21,876 nucleotides of DNA from Candidatus Nanohaloarchaea archaeon (GCA_030631505.1 DAOVKX010000008.1:1-21876); one strand, 5' to 3'; shown: positions 1 through 7,098, numbered from the stretch's first letter. A program made the numbers and translations. The notes: a model not told the origin generated them from the letters alone.

Positions 1-105
1 AAGTTCTATATCAACCGTCAGGTTGATAGTTGTTTAACATTGCACCAACTGCAAGTTCTATACCAAACGAAGTTTGGTATTGATTTGATTGAACTTAGTA
101 AGTTC
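1..105. repeat. Tandem hairpins with repeated AAGTTCTATA, downstream of pilus operon
   Basis: Three inverted repeats lie just past the last gene of the pilus operon. Arms 9-16 and 21-28 pair (TATCAACC / GGTTGATA, 4-nt loop). Arms 60-68 and 72-80 pair perfectly (9 bp, 3-nt loop). Positions 91-97 and 99-105 form GAACTTA / TAAGTTC. The first two hairpins are each preceded by the same ten bases AAGTTCTATA at 1-10 and 53-62, a 52-nt spacing, so this may be the edge of a longer repeat that begins outside the window. It could serve as a terminator region for the minus-strand operon, but no clear T-run follows the stems. Confidence 0.5.
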
Positions 106-106
106 A

Positions 107-1006
107 TTATACAAAAATCATAAATACTATTAATGCGGGAATCAGCATAAGCAGTATATGTTTTATTCCGGCTGTCGCAGATTCTTCTACAATTTCCCCT
201 ACTATTATCCCGCTTGAAATGGCCTGTATTATGACCATGATAAAGAACATGCTTCTGAAATAACAAAGCTGACCCACGCCGAAATTAAATATCGGGCAAA
301 GTGTGCATAAAGTCGGGACAATTTCGCAGTAATTCGCGGCTTGCCCAACACCGAACAACCCACCCCCGGAAGACCCTATTTCGAGCATAGGCATTAATAT
401 TCTGTTTAGCATCACAAGTATTCCCAGAAAAAGAAAAAATATTATATACACAACAATACCCTGTTGCGATAACATGCTTTTCTTCTCCTTTTCAATTTCT
501 TTTATTGTTTTTATGTCTACGGATAAGGTATCCATAACTTCTGCGATGTCACCGCCCGACCTGAATGATTCATTTATTATTGTAAATGTCCGTTTCATTA
601 GTTTGCTGCCCTTTATTCTTCTTGTAAACATATTCAGTACTTTTGAAAATGACATGCCCCACGACAACTGATGTGAACTCTTTTTGATTTCAGGATTCAG
701 GGCGCCGTAATCTGTTTTCTTGAGGTATGAGAACGCCTGCGGGAGAGTCATACCGCTTTTTTTTGCCTCGGCGAAATCCCTTAAGAACCTTGGAAACTGA
801 TCCTCCATTTTCTTGAGTTTCATATATTGAAAATATGAATCCAGAAGATAAGGTAAAAAAATGATAATTACACCCAAAACTATGGAGATCAGGCCATAGC
901 CAACATAAGTGCTTAGAGAGCCAACAAACATTACAATTATGCCGCAGATTATCAAAAGCGAACCTGCAACAGAGGCAAAGTATTTTATCGTCTTTTTTTC
1001 TTTCAT
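107..1006 (-). CDS. T2SF-domain pilus platform membrane protein (TadC/FlaJ-like), second of two
   Basis: A 299-residue integral membrane protein that probably forms half of the inner platform of an archaeal type IV pilus-like machine, the part on which the ATPase acts. Two hydrophobic segments lie near the N-terminus (about 10-60). A cytoplasmic T2SF-type helical domain follows (about 70-180) with the typical SGMTLPQAF and GGDIAEVMDTLS patterns. Three or more membrane helices end the protein (about 182-210, 245-270, 278-299). It is the last gene of the operon, 11 nt behind the other T2SF protein, with GTGGTT ahead of its ATG. Known archaeal FlaJ is usually one protein of over 500 residues with both halves; here they are separate, as in bacterial TadB and TadC. 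The family is clear; whether the machine is a pilus, an archaellum or a secretion device is inferred from neighbours. Confidence 0.85.
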   Translation of the reverse strand: MKEKKTIKYFASVAGSLLIICGIIVMFVGSLSTYVGYGLISIVLGVIIIFLPYLLDSYFQYMKLKKMEDQFPRFLRDFAEAKKSGMTLPQAFSYLKKTDYGALNPEIKKSSHQLSWGMSFSKVLNMFTRRIKGSKLMKRTFTIINESFRSGGDIAEVMDTLSVDIKTIKEIEKEKKSMLSQQGIVVYIIFFLFLGILVMLNRILMPMLEIGSSGGGLFGVGQAANYCEIVPTLCTLCPIFNFGVGQLCYFRSMFFIMVIIQAISSGIIVGEIVEESATAGIKHILLMLIPALIVFMIFV

Positions 1007-1017
1007 ATAACCACTAA

Positions 1018-1923
1018 TTATGATTTTGGTGACATGCCTTTACTTATGACCAGAAACGCGAACGAGGCCGCAGGCAGTCCAAGGAATATTACAGTCAACT
1101 GTATTGCTACAATCAGTCTTTGTGTGCCAATCCCTCCACTCATCATACCCATGATTGTCAGCATTATGGTAAAAAGAACAGGGCCAACAACAACAACAAC
1201 AGTATAGATTTCGGTGAGCAGTGACAATTGGTTTGCATAATCCCTTAATCTTTGTTTGTAGTCTCGTATTAAAGAATCAGACTTTTCATGTAAGAATTTT
1301 CTTAGGTCACCGCCGGTGGTCAAAACTGTTTTCATACCCCATAGCAAATCAACAAATTTTTCTGACGGTGTTCTTTTTGCAGAGTGCTCCAGCGCATCAG
1401 CAAAATTAACACCCATCACATCAATTTCCTGAACCACTCTCTCTGCTTCATTTGAAATCTCTCCATATTCCTTGAACTTTGCCAGGGTTCTGAACATGGT
1501 GACCGGTGGCGCTCCGCTGCCTGCCACTGTTGCAAAGTATAGTGTTGCAAATGGTATGCTGTCATCAATATTCTTTCTCCGTTCGGCAAGCTTTAGTGAA
1601 GGGTATATATAGAACAATCCAAAAACAGCTATTGCGCTGAATAAACCGCCTAAAAAACCAATCACCAGGCTGAGGCCTCTTGTTATTGCAGGAATACCTA
1701 ACATAGAGATATTTGTCATTATTATAGATATGCTTGATGTCTGGAAAAGGAAAACCAGTGCAGAAGTTGTTACTGCAATAGACAAATACTCGATAAGGGG
1801 TTTTCTTATGTCTGCTCTCTGGAGGTCTTTATGGAGCAGTTCAAAATATTTTAACATGTATTTTTCAACAGAAGTCTTGCTGATTTTAACAGCAAAATCA
1901 CTATATTGTTTGGAAGCATCCAT
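1018..1923 (-). CDS. T2SF-domain pilus platform membrane protein (TadB/FlaJ-like), first of two
   Basis: A 301-residue membrane protein with the same plan as the next gene. A cytoplasmic N-terminus of about 40 residues leads into two membrane helices (about 45-70 and 85-110). The T2SF helical domain follows (about 118-230), with patterns such as FATVAGSGAPPVTMFRTLA and TTGGDLRKFLHEKS. Two C-terminal membrane helices lie at about 238-262 and 272-295. Its ATG directly abuts the TAA of the ATPase gene, which argues for coupled translation. It should pair with the 107-1006 product to make the platform that the FlaI-like ATPase engages. The T2SF assignment is from sequence; the heteromeric pairing is inferred from the tandem arrangement and from how TadB and TadC work in bacteria. 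Confidence 0.85.
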   Translation of the reverse strand: MDASKQYSDFAVKISKTSVEKYMLKYFELLHKDLQRADIRKPLIEYLSIAVTTSALVFLFQTSSISIIMTNISMLGIPAITRGLSLVIGFLGGLFSAIAVFGLFYIYPSLKLAERRKNIDDSIPFATLYFATVAGSGAPPVTMFRTLAKFKEYGEISNEAERVVQEIDVMGVNFADALEHSAKRTPSEKFVDLLWGMKTVLTTGGDLRKFLHEKSDSLIRDYKQRLRDYANQLSLLTEIYTVVVVVGPVLFTIMLTIMGMMSGGIGTQRLIVAIQLTVIFLGLPAASFAFLVISKGMSPKS

Positions 1924-3663
1924 TTACTCAGCCTCTATTAGAGCCATCAAATCTTCGCGTCTGGAGTAATAGGCATTTATAACTTTAGAAACTTGTTTAT
2001 AGTGCGTTATGTATTTGTCCTGCATCCAGCTTAAAACTTTCATTCTGTCATACAATTCCCGTTTTATATTCCCTTCTTTTATCCCAAAGGTTTCGGATAT
2101 TTTCCCAAGCAAGTAACTCCCATTAGGATTATTGAATTTATTTGTTGCAGCATTCCACTTGACTACTTTGTTGGAAATCAGATCTTTCTTTTTGTTGTCA
2201 TACTCTACTATTTCCAGAACTTCTGAAATTTTTCTTACGTATTCTCCCTTGCGTCTGGTCCTTTTAATGAAAACCATAGCATCCAGCGTTTCCAGCAGTG
2301 AAGGCGGTAAATTAATCGGGGGCGTTATCAGTCGGTCTATGACTTTCTCCAATGAGGTTGCATGCAGTGTGGCAAGCCCTGCATGGCCTGTGGCCATCTG
2401 CTGGAACAAGACAAAAGCTTCTTTACCCCGGACCTCGCCGACTATAATGTAATCAGGCCTCTGCCTTAAAGAACCTTTCAGCAGGTCAAACAAACTGACT
2501 TCTCCGTGTTTCTTTTCCGAAACCCCACCGCCAAAACTTTCCCTTGAAACTTCAGGGACCCAGTGCACATGCGGCAGTCTTAATTCAGGCGTATCTTCAA
2601 TTGAAACAATTTTAAGCGTTGGCCTTATAAACAGGGACAGTGCATTTAACAGACTTGTTTTTCCCGATGCTGTTGAACCCGATACTAAAATCGAATTGTT
2701 GTATTCTATCAGTAGCCACAGGTATGCCAGGGTTTTCACATCAACAGTGTCAAAATTAAGAAGATGTATCGGCGTTAACGGCTCTTTTGTAAATTTTCTT
2801 ATCGTGAAGTTTGAACCCCTCCTTGCAATATCCACCCCGAGTGTTGCCTGCACTCTTGAGCCTCCCGGAAGCGCTCCCTGGAGTAGCGGCTCTGCAACAG
2901 AAATACTTTTTTCGCATCTTTGCGAGAGTTTTATTATAAGTTCATCAAGCTCTTCTCTCCTGCCAAAGGAAACATTTGTTTTGAGTGAACCAAATTTAGG
3001 GTCTCTGTGGTTTACAAATATCGGCAGATTTATTCCGTCGCAGGAGATGTCCTCTATGTTTTCATCATTTAATATTGGCTGTATTTTACCGAGGTCAAGA
3101 AAATCCCGTATAATATAATACTCATAAATTTTTTGTTTTTCAGGACCCAACTCAAGTCCAAATTGGCCTATTATCTTGTTTATGCTGTCTTTTAGATACT
3201 TTATTGCAGCTTCTTTTTTTACTGTCTTGAAATCAACATCTATTGTTTCTTCAATTATTTTTTTAAGTCTTTCAATACTTCTTATATCATCCAGGGAGAT
3301 ATGCGGTTCTCTTACGTTATAAATAAGGGAATTACTTTTTGAGTCCCATCTGGTAGCGCACCACGCATATATTTTCTTCCCTCTTTTTGGATTTACTGGT
3401 GTGAGCGGGTACGTGATGTCAACATCTCTTAAGCTTTCTTCTTCTTTGATTCCTTTCCCGGATAACTTTTTTACGTCACCAATTCCTATTTTGTAATATT
3501 CTTTCTTTTCCCCTTTTTCTTCCTCTTCCCCTCCCTTTAGGCCCGTTTTCGCATCAATATTTATTTCAGGAGTAGTAATTCTAAGCATTTGTTGCTCTTC
3601 CAGTCTTCTTTTATAATCCTTGTATCTTTTTCCAAACTTGGCTACCGCCTTTCCCAAGTTCAT
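1924..3663 (-). CDS. FlaI/PilB/VirB11-type pilus assembly ATPase
   Basis: A 579-residue secretion ATPase, the likely motor of the filament. The first 80 or so residues are charged and low in complexity (GGEEEEKGEKKEYY), then comes the N-terminal domain of archaeal FlaI-like proteins (about 85-300), with EDISCDGINLPIFVNHR and LPGGSRVQAT typical of the family. The motor domain has Walker A GSTASGKT at 329-336, the Asp box IEDTPELRLP at 355-364, Walker B IIVGEVRG at 406-413 and the His box GHAGLATLHATS at 426-437. All key residues are intact, so it should be active. Its ATG overlaps the upstream stop by one base (TAATG) and its own stop touches the next ATG, so it sits in a tightly coupled operon. 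No FlaH-like gene is present in the window, so archaellum versus pilus cannot be settled. Confidence 0.95.
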   Translation of the reverse strand: MNLGKAVAKFGKRYKDYKRRLEEQQMLRITTPEINIDAKTGLKGGEEEEKGEKKEYYKIGIGDVKKLSGKGIKEEESLRDVDITYPLTPVNPKRGKKIYAWCATRWDSKSNSLIYNVREPHISLDDIRSIERLKKIIEETIDVDFKTVKKEAAIKYLKDSINKIIGQFGLELGPEKQKIYEYYIIRDFLDLGKIQPILNDENIEDISCDGINLPIFVNHRDPKFGSLKTNVSFGRREELDELIIKLSQRCEKSISVAEPLLQGALPGGSRVQATLGVDIARRGSNFTIRKFTKEPLTPIHLLNFDTVDVKTLAYLWLLIEYNNSILVSGSTASGKTSLLNALSLFIRPTLKIVSIEDTPELRLPHVHWVPEVSRESFGGGVSEKKHGEVSLFDLLKGSLRQRPDYIIVGEVRGKEAFVLFQQMATGHAGLATLHATSLEKVIDRLITPPINLPPSLLETLDAMVFIKRTRRKGEYVRKISEVLEIVEYDNKKKDLISNKVVKWNAATNKFNNPNGSYLLGKISETFGIKEGNIKRELYDRMKVLSWMQDKYITHYKQVSKVINAYYSRREDLMALIEAE

Positions 3664-4121
3664 TAATAACTCACACTCCTTATTGTAATCCTTTTAACGC
3701 CTGATGTTTCAAATAGTGTTATTTTCATCCTTTTGCTCTGGGAGTGGACAAGACCTTCAACAGGTATAGAAGTTTCCTTTTTGGTTATATTATTCCCGTT
3801 TATGTCTTTTATTATAATCCCATTGTCTGTTTCTGAACCAGTTATATAATAGTAGGCGCCTCCAATTTCCGGAGGAATTTTTAGCTCCACCGAGGCTTCT
3901 GCATCAGTGCCTGTCACTTCGTTTTTCAATTTCTCGATATTGCCGACTATCAGGTTTTCAACACTTAAGCCCTGCTCTGACTTTACACTATCCAGTATGC
4001 TGCTGTTCATCGTGTTAACCATTGCAGTGAGTCCTATAACCAGCATAAGCCCTATACCAACTAAGTAAATTTCCTCAACAGTCAGGTATTGCCCTTTTCT
4101 GGTTTTGTTTGAGTTTTTCAT
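3663..4121 (-). CDS. Pilin-like / FlaF-FlaG-like membrane-anchored protein
   Basis: A 152-residue protein with one hydrophobic segment at about 15-35 (VEEIYLVGIGLMLVIGLTAM) behind a basic N-terminus (KTRKGQYLTVEE) that resembles a class III prepilin leader, with a possible cut after KG. The rest (about 40-152) is polar and rich in beta-type residues, without cysteine, and should lie outside the membrane. It overlaps the upstream gene by four bases (ATGA) and the ATPase gene by one. Size, topology and position between a pilin-like gene and the ATPase resemble FlaF and FlaG of archaella or a minor pilin, but I see no decisive family motif. The Gln at +1 of the supposed cut site is unusual. Confidence 0.75.
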   Translation of the reverse strand: MKNSNKTRKGQYLTVEEIYLVGIGLMLVIGLTAMVNTMNSSILDSVKSEQGLSVENLIVGNIEKLKNEVTGTDAEASVELKIPPEIGGAYYYITGSETDNGIIIKDINGNNITKKETSIPVEGLVHSQSKRMKITLFETSGVKRITIRSVSY

Positions 4122-4963
4122 GAAACTGTCACACTTATAGGAGTTATTACCAATTCACTACCATCGCTTTTTGTTATGCTGCCTATTTCACCTTTTGATA
4201 TAACCAGTTTTTTCTGACCTTCTGATGCTATGCTGTTTCCGCTTTCTGTTATGTTTATTTTATAGCCCCGTTTGGTATTTGGGTTGTACAATTCCCGGTA
4301 CACCAGTTTAAATGTTGTCAGGTACATATCCCCTACTGGCTCTGCTCTGGCTATTACAACACCTCCTCTGTGCGTGCCAAGGAATCCAGTAACTTCCTTT
4401 TCAGGCCCTGTTATAACTGCAAATTCATTTGCTCCGCAGTTAATCTGGTCTACTTGGTAATTGTCATTGCTGATTGTGAATGTACTTCCTGCCTCATAAG
4501 TGTTGCTGGCACTGCACCCGCTTATTGTTATTGTGCTGGTTGGGCAGTTGCTTCTAACAGTGCAGGTTTCTCCGCGTAGTTCCATGATTTCGGTTCCTCC
4601 CGATTTCACCAGATGCAGGCTTCTTCTTACCGGCACCAGTTCATCATTAAACGGAACCCATCCGGTAGTCGCAACCGCAGCTGTTTCACTGAGTATCTTG
4701 TATTCTATGCAGTTTTCATCTCCATTAACTTTGAAATCGCCGTTTACGTTTATGCTCAGCAGTTTCTGGTCGCCTCTCTGCGCAACTGTATCGATTTCAT
4801 CAGCTAAATTCAGCATAAGGTTCTTTGCCTGGGAAACTTCTGTACTGCTCTGGCTCTTATGGATTAGAGGTATGCCCCAGAAATAAGCAGCGCTAACAGC
4901 GAAGAGTGCTATGCCTGTGATTAGCATTACGCTGACTACCTGCACTTGTGCTTTTTGTAACAT
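4118..4963 (-). CDS. Class III leader pilin-like protein, first gene of the assembly operon
   Basis: A 281-residue surface protein. The short leader MLQKA is followed by QVQVVSVMLITGIALFAV and a membrane or filament-core helix to about residue 32, the layout of an archaeal prepilin or a FlaG-like protein, with a possible cut after KA. The large outer part (about 40-281) contains six cysteines, several in a cluster (TCTVRSNCPTSTITISGC), and looks beta-rich. It overlaps the next gene by four bases. A TATA box 25-32 nt upstream and no Shine-Dalgarno suggest a leaderless mRNA that starts here and covers the ATPase and platform genes. It may be a minor or priming pilin, or a stator-like component; the sequence alone does not decide. 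Confidence 0.8.
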   Translation of the reverse strand: MLQKAQVQVVSVMLITGIALFAVSAAYFWGIPLIHKSQSSTEVSQAKNLMLNLADEIDTVAQRGDQKLLSINVNGDFKVNGDENCIEYKILSETAAVATTGWVPFNDELVPVRRSLHLVKSGGTEIMELRGETCTVRSNCPTSTITISGCSASNTYEAGSTFTISNDNYQVDQINCGANEFAVITGPEKEVTGFLGTHRGGVVIARAEPVGDMYLTTFKLVYRELYNPNTKRGYKINITESGNSIASEGQKKLVISKGEIGSITKSDGSELVITPISVTVS

Positions 4964-4985
4964 AATTAAACTATGTCTGTTTGTA

Positions 4986-4997
4986 GAATATATATGT
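4986..4997 (-). promoter_or_regulatory. TATA box of the pilus assembly operon
   Basis: An ATATATAT block at 4988-4995 lies 25-32 nt before the ATG at 4963 on the minus strand. No Shine-Dalgarno lies between, so the transcript probably begins at or next to the start codon. Confidence 0.6.
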
Positions 4998-5072
4998 TAC
5001 GCAAGGTAAATTTTCAAAAATGTCATTTAAGATTGCAAACTCTAAAAAAGCAACAACTAAGAAAAAGAATGA

Positions 5073-5101
5073 AAAAACCCAAAAAAATAAAAAGGGTTTT
5101 T
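5073..5101 (-). terminator. Hairpin and T-run terminator after the pilin gene
   Basis: Read on the minus strand, AAAAACCC (5101-5094) pairs with GGGTTTTT (5080-5073) across a T-rich loop and is followed by more T residues. The stem begins inside the pilin stop codon. It separates the pilin unit from the assembly operon, which has its own promoter, and so would let the pilin be made in excess of the machine parts. Confidence 0.65.
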
Positions 5102-5747
5102 AACAACTTGTAGCGCCATCTTTTGTAACCATACATTTATACGTTGTTCCAACTCCTGCAGGAGTAGACAGTTTTAAAACCATTTTATTATTTTCATGTC
5201 CTACAGTTTCTGGAAAGTCTATTCTTGCTCTAAGAGCTACAACATCACGTGCTGCAATTGTCGCTTGACTCACTTTAAACTTATCTTCCAGTATTCCATC
5301 CTTGTATAAAGTAAGTTCGCTCATAGTTATGACTGTACTACCACTATTTCTTATGTAAATTTGTGTGAAATCCTCCTTTTCACAGCTAGTTGTATCAGAG
5401 TCCCATTCACATGTAGTTTCAGCGTTACAAGTACCTTCAGCAACTAGAGTATCACATATTGATATGCAGGTAGTGGTACCACCACTCCAACTACAGCCAA
5501 ATTCAGCATCACAGACAGCTGCACCTGCAGCAGTATAATCGCCACAGTTATCTATTCGGTAATTCGATACTGATTCAATAGTCATTGCCGTCTGCATAGT
5601 TTCAAATCCTTTCTGTGCTTGCTCAGTCATAGCTTCCCCAGTACCTTCCATCATTTGCTGTACGAATACATAAGCCACGCCTGCTGCTGCAACAGTCATC
5701 ATAAGCAGTAAGACAATTGCAACTACAGGAGTAATTCCTTTTTTCAT
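5100..5747 (-). CDS. Archaeal type IV pilin with tandem cysteine-tryptophan module, probable major pilin
   Basis: A 215-residue prepilin. The leader MKKG is followed by ITPVVAIVLLLMMTVAAAG, the classic archaeal pilin N-terminus, cut by an archaeal prepilin peptidase between Gly4 and Ile5; the hydrophobic helix runs to about residue 30. Residues 68-122 hold eight cysteines in two similar units, each with C-x5-C-x-W-x6-C: C79, C85, W87, C94 and C107, C113, W115, C122, each joined by one more Cys (C68, C98). A beta-rich tail (125-215) has C205 and C215, the last residue. GGTGA stands 6 nt before the ATG, overlapping the end of the 51-residue gene, and a hairpin terminator follows. The separate promoter and terminator fit high expression. 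The Cys units probably form disulfide-bonded loops on the fibre surface (inference). Confidence 0.88.
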   Translation of the reverse strand: MKKGITPVVAIVLLLMMTVAAAGVAYVFVQQMMEGTGEAMTEQAQKGFETMQTAMTIESVSNYRIDNCGDYTAAGAAVCDAEFGCSWSGGTTTCISICDTLVAEGTCNAETTCEWDSDTTSCEKEDFTQIYIRNSGSTVITMSELTLYKDGILEDKFKVSQATIAARDVVALRARIDFPETVGHENNKMVLKLSTPAGVGTTYKCMVTKDGATSC

Positions 5748-5757
5748 ATTTTCTCAC

Positions 5758-5913
5758 CTATCCTAAAATTATGGTCAATACCGAGAACAATAAAACCAAG
5801 ATTGTAATCCCTGCTGTTGCTCCCAATACAAATCCAAATCCTTTAATTATGCTCTTTTCAAATTCAGTTGCTCCGTTTTTATCAATATGAAACCATTTCT
5901 TTATTTTTTTCAT
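5758..5913 (-). CDS. 51-residue single-pass membrane peptide, co-transcribed with the pilin
   Basis: A short gene (ATG at 5913, TAG at 5758-5760). The product has a basic cytoplasmic N-terminus (MKKIKKWFHIDKNG, then ATEFEKS) and one long hydrophobic helix at about 25-50 ending in SVLTIILG. A Shine-Dalgarno GGTGA at 5925-5921 lies 7 nt before the ATG, and a TATA box lies further up. The stop TAG abuts the ribosome site of the pilin (TAGGTGA), so the two are made from one mRNA. It could be an assembly helper, a minor fibre component or an anchor. It lacks a clear prepilin cleavage site: KG occurs at about 28-29, but the stretch before it is long. The gene is well supported by its signals; its function is unknown. 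Confidence 0.75.
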   Translation of the reverse strand: MKKIKKWFHIDKNGATEFEKSIIKGFGFVLGATAGITILVLLFSVLTIILG

Positions 5914-5965
5914 GATTTATTCACCATCTGAATAGAGGTCATACTTTTATGTTTAAGTAACATGA

Positions 5966-5976
5966 GTATATATAAT
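5966..5976 (-). promoter_or_regulatory. TATA box of the pilin transcription unit
   Basis: TATATATAA on the plus strand at 5967-5975 reads as a TATA element on the minus strand. A start about 25 nt downstream would leave a leader of about 30 nt containing the GGTGA ribosome site at 5921-5925. Confidence 0.6.
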
Positions 5977-5986
5977 TTTCGGTTTT

Positions 5987-6190
5987 TTACCTCATCTTTG
6001 CATAAATTCTTACCAATAATATGCCAATTACCAGTTCTCCGGCAACAACCAATAACAGAATTATGTTGGTTAATGATGCTTCAGGCCTTGCGGAACTCAA
6101 CCCTCCTGCCACCAGCAGGTACTCCATGATAGTTATTAACACTAACCCTAATACAAAAAACCATTCCAATAAATCCGGCTTAAGTTTCAT
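5987..6190 (-). CDS. Small two-helix membrane protein, pilus locus
   Basis: A 67-residue protein if the ATG at 6190 is used. That start is favoured because AGGTG lies 5 nt before it; the frame stays open six codons further, to a TTG at 6208 that touches the previous stop. The product has a hydrophobic helix at about 9-28 (LLEWFFVLGLVLITIMEYLL), a polar loop (SSARPEASL) and a second helix at about 40-60, ending in a basic tail (RIYAKMR). I recognise no family. It follows the coiled-coil gene directly and precedes the pilin unit, so it may be a membrane anchor for the coiled-coil protein or part of the pilus base. Confidence 0.7.
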   Translation of the reverse strand: MKLKPDLLEWFFVLGLVLITIMEYLLVAGGLSSARPEASLTNIILLLVVAGELVIGILLVRIYAKMR

Positions 6191-6208
6191 TTCAACACCT
6201 GCCACCAA

Positions 6209-6736
6209 TTATTTTTGTGCTCCTTCCCTTCGCGGCAGCCCTGTCATTCTTGGCCTGTATAGCGTGGTTGGTCTTGCAGGACCGCTGCTCAGCTGAAGTT
6301 TTTTTAACCTTTCTTCAATAGAACCCAGACCCTCGACAATTGATAGATTACCCTCCGCAATAGCTTTGTTTGATTCAACAATTGTCTTCACCAGAGTTTC
6401 CATCCCTTCCTTCATTCCGCTGCCCCCTGTTTCATCTCTGCCTGCGTCGCTTACTATATCAATAAAGTTGCCCATTTTCTTCTGCAAACTGTCTATTTTC
6501 CCGACAAGCGAATACAGGTCTTCTCTTAGCGACTGGTTTGATTTAACCATTTCATCTACAATTCTCTGGTTCAGTTCGACCATGTCAAGTATTTTATCCA
6601 TAAGCCGTTCCAGATTTGTCATGGACTTGCCTGTTTCCATTTTTTCCATTCTTTTTTCCAGTCTCCGGATTGGCGTCAGGGGAACAACTTCATACTCGTC
6701 CTTTTGTCCCATTATTTCAACTTCGTCATTCACCAT
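6209..6736 (-). CDS. Cytosolic coiled-coil protein of the pilus locus
   Basis: A 175-residue hydrophilic protein without signal peptide or membrane helix. It begins with an acidic stretch, then VVPLTPIRRLEKRMEKMETG at about 17-36, then long amphipathic helices (about 38-95 and 108-148) with heptad-like Leu/Ile/Val spacing, and a basic Pro/Arg-rich tail (PARPTTLYRPRMTGLPRR). An in-frame ATG eight codons on (6712) is a weaker alternative start; GGTG lies 7 nt before the ATG at 6736. Archaella use soluble coiled-coil proteins (FlaC/D/E) under the motor to couple it to other factors; this gene stands where such a protein might, but homology to them is not shown. It could also link the machine to the envelope through the small membrane protein encoded next. 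Confidence 0.75.
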   Translation of the reverse strand: MVNDEVEIMGQKDEYEVVPLTPIRRLEKRMEKMETGKSMTNLERLMDKILDMVELNQRIVDEMVKSNQSLREDLYSLVGKIDSLQKKMGNFIDIVSDAGRDETGGSGMKEGMETLVKTIVESNKAIAEGNLSIVEGLGSIEERLKKLQLSSGPARPTTLYRPRMTGLPRREGAQK

Positions 6737-6780
6737 AACACAACACCATTTTTATGATATACAATATTGTTGTCTTATCG

Positions 6781-6791
6781 GTATATATATT
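6781..6791. promoter_or_regulatory. TATA box upstream of the coiled-coil gene
   Basis: TATATATAT at 6782-6790 lies about 46-54 nt before the minus-strand ATG at 6736. The start would be near 6757, with a short leader carrying GGTG at 6744-6747. The element is symmetric and might also fire to the right. Confidence 0.5.
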
Positions 6792-6865
6792 TTGTGTTTG
6801 CTGATGTACCCGCGGCAAGTAATGTCAGAACAAACTTCAACAAAAAACCAATTGCCGTGATGTGT

Positions 6866-6991
6866 ATGGCAAAGCAATTAGTGCGAATAGTTATTGCTCT
6901 GGCTATAAGCATATTATATTCTCAATTTTCAGGATTTGGAAATAATTTAGAAATAAAAAACAAAACTCAAAACGCAGAAAGCGCGTTTTGA
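6866..6991 (+). CDS. Possible 41-residue peptide with N-terminal hydrophobic segment
   Basis: A short open frame with MAKQLVRIVIALAISILYSQ at its start, which would make a signal-like or membrane segment, followed by a polar tail. The frame ends inside the hairpin at 6964-6994. GTGAT lies shortly upstream and a symmetric TATA box is at 6782-6790. Against it: it is short, its tail is low in complexity and it lies opposite to all neighbours. It could be chance. Confidence 0.25.
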   Translation: MAKQLVRIVIALAISILYSQFSGFGNNLEIKNKTQNAESAF

Positions 6992-6994
6992 GTT
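6945..6994 (-). terminator. 12-bp hairpin with T-run, terminator of a small minus-strand transcript
   Basis: Arms 6964-6975 (AACTCAAAACGC) and 6983-6994 (GCGTTTTGAGTT) pair perfectly with a 7-nt loop. On the minus strand the stem is followed by TTTTGTTTTTTATTTC, a good intrinsic-type terminator. On the plus strand no T-run follows. It would end a transcript that starts near 7122 and carries the 22-codon ORF. Confidence 0.65.
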
Positions 6995-7029
6995 CCCAAA
7001 CCAGTACTATACATTAATGTGCAGTTAAT

Positions 7030-7098
7030 CTATTCTTCTTTATCTTCTTCTTTCTTTCCTTCAGAATCGCTTTCTGTTTTTTCATCGTCTTGGTACAT
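7030..7098 (-). CDS. 22-residue acidic peptide with a near-perfect Shine-Dalgarno
   Basis: ATG at 7098, TAG at 7030-7032. The product is highly charged (MYQDDEKTESDSEGKKEEDK then EE) with no hydrophobic part. What supports it is the start region: GGAGGGG at 7109-7103 followed by TAAA and ATG, the strongest ribosome site in the window, a TATA-like CATATAAA at about 7147-7154, and a hairpin terminator downstream at 6964-6994. Together these form a complete miniature gene of about 170 nt. It might be a small protein, or a short ORF in a regulatory RNA. I know of no homologue. Confidence 0.5.
   Translation of the reverse strand: MYQDDEKTESDSEGKKEEDKEE

Noticed and set aside
1..105. CRISPR array
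   Set aside because: Only ten bases repeat before stems of different sequence, and the two units do not share a 25-35-nt repeat.
2696..3118. A 140-codon plus-strand frame inside the ATPase gene
   Set aside because: Shadow of the FlaI-like ATPase, whose motifs are all intact on the other strand.
107..4963. Labelling the operon as an archaellum (fla/arl) operon
   Set aside because: No FlaH, FlaC/D/E or archaellin series is visible and the platform is split. A pilus-like system is the safer name.
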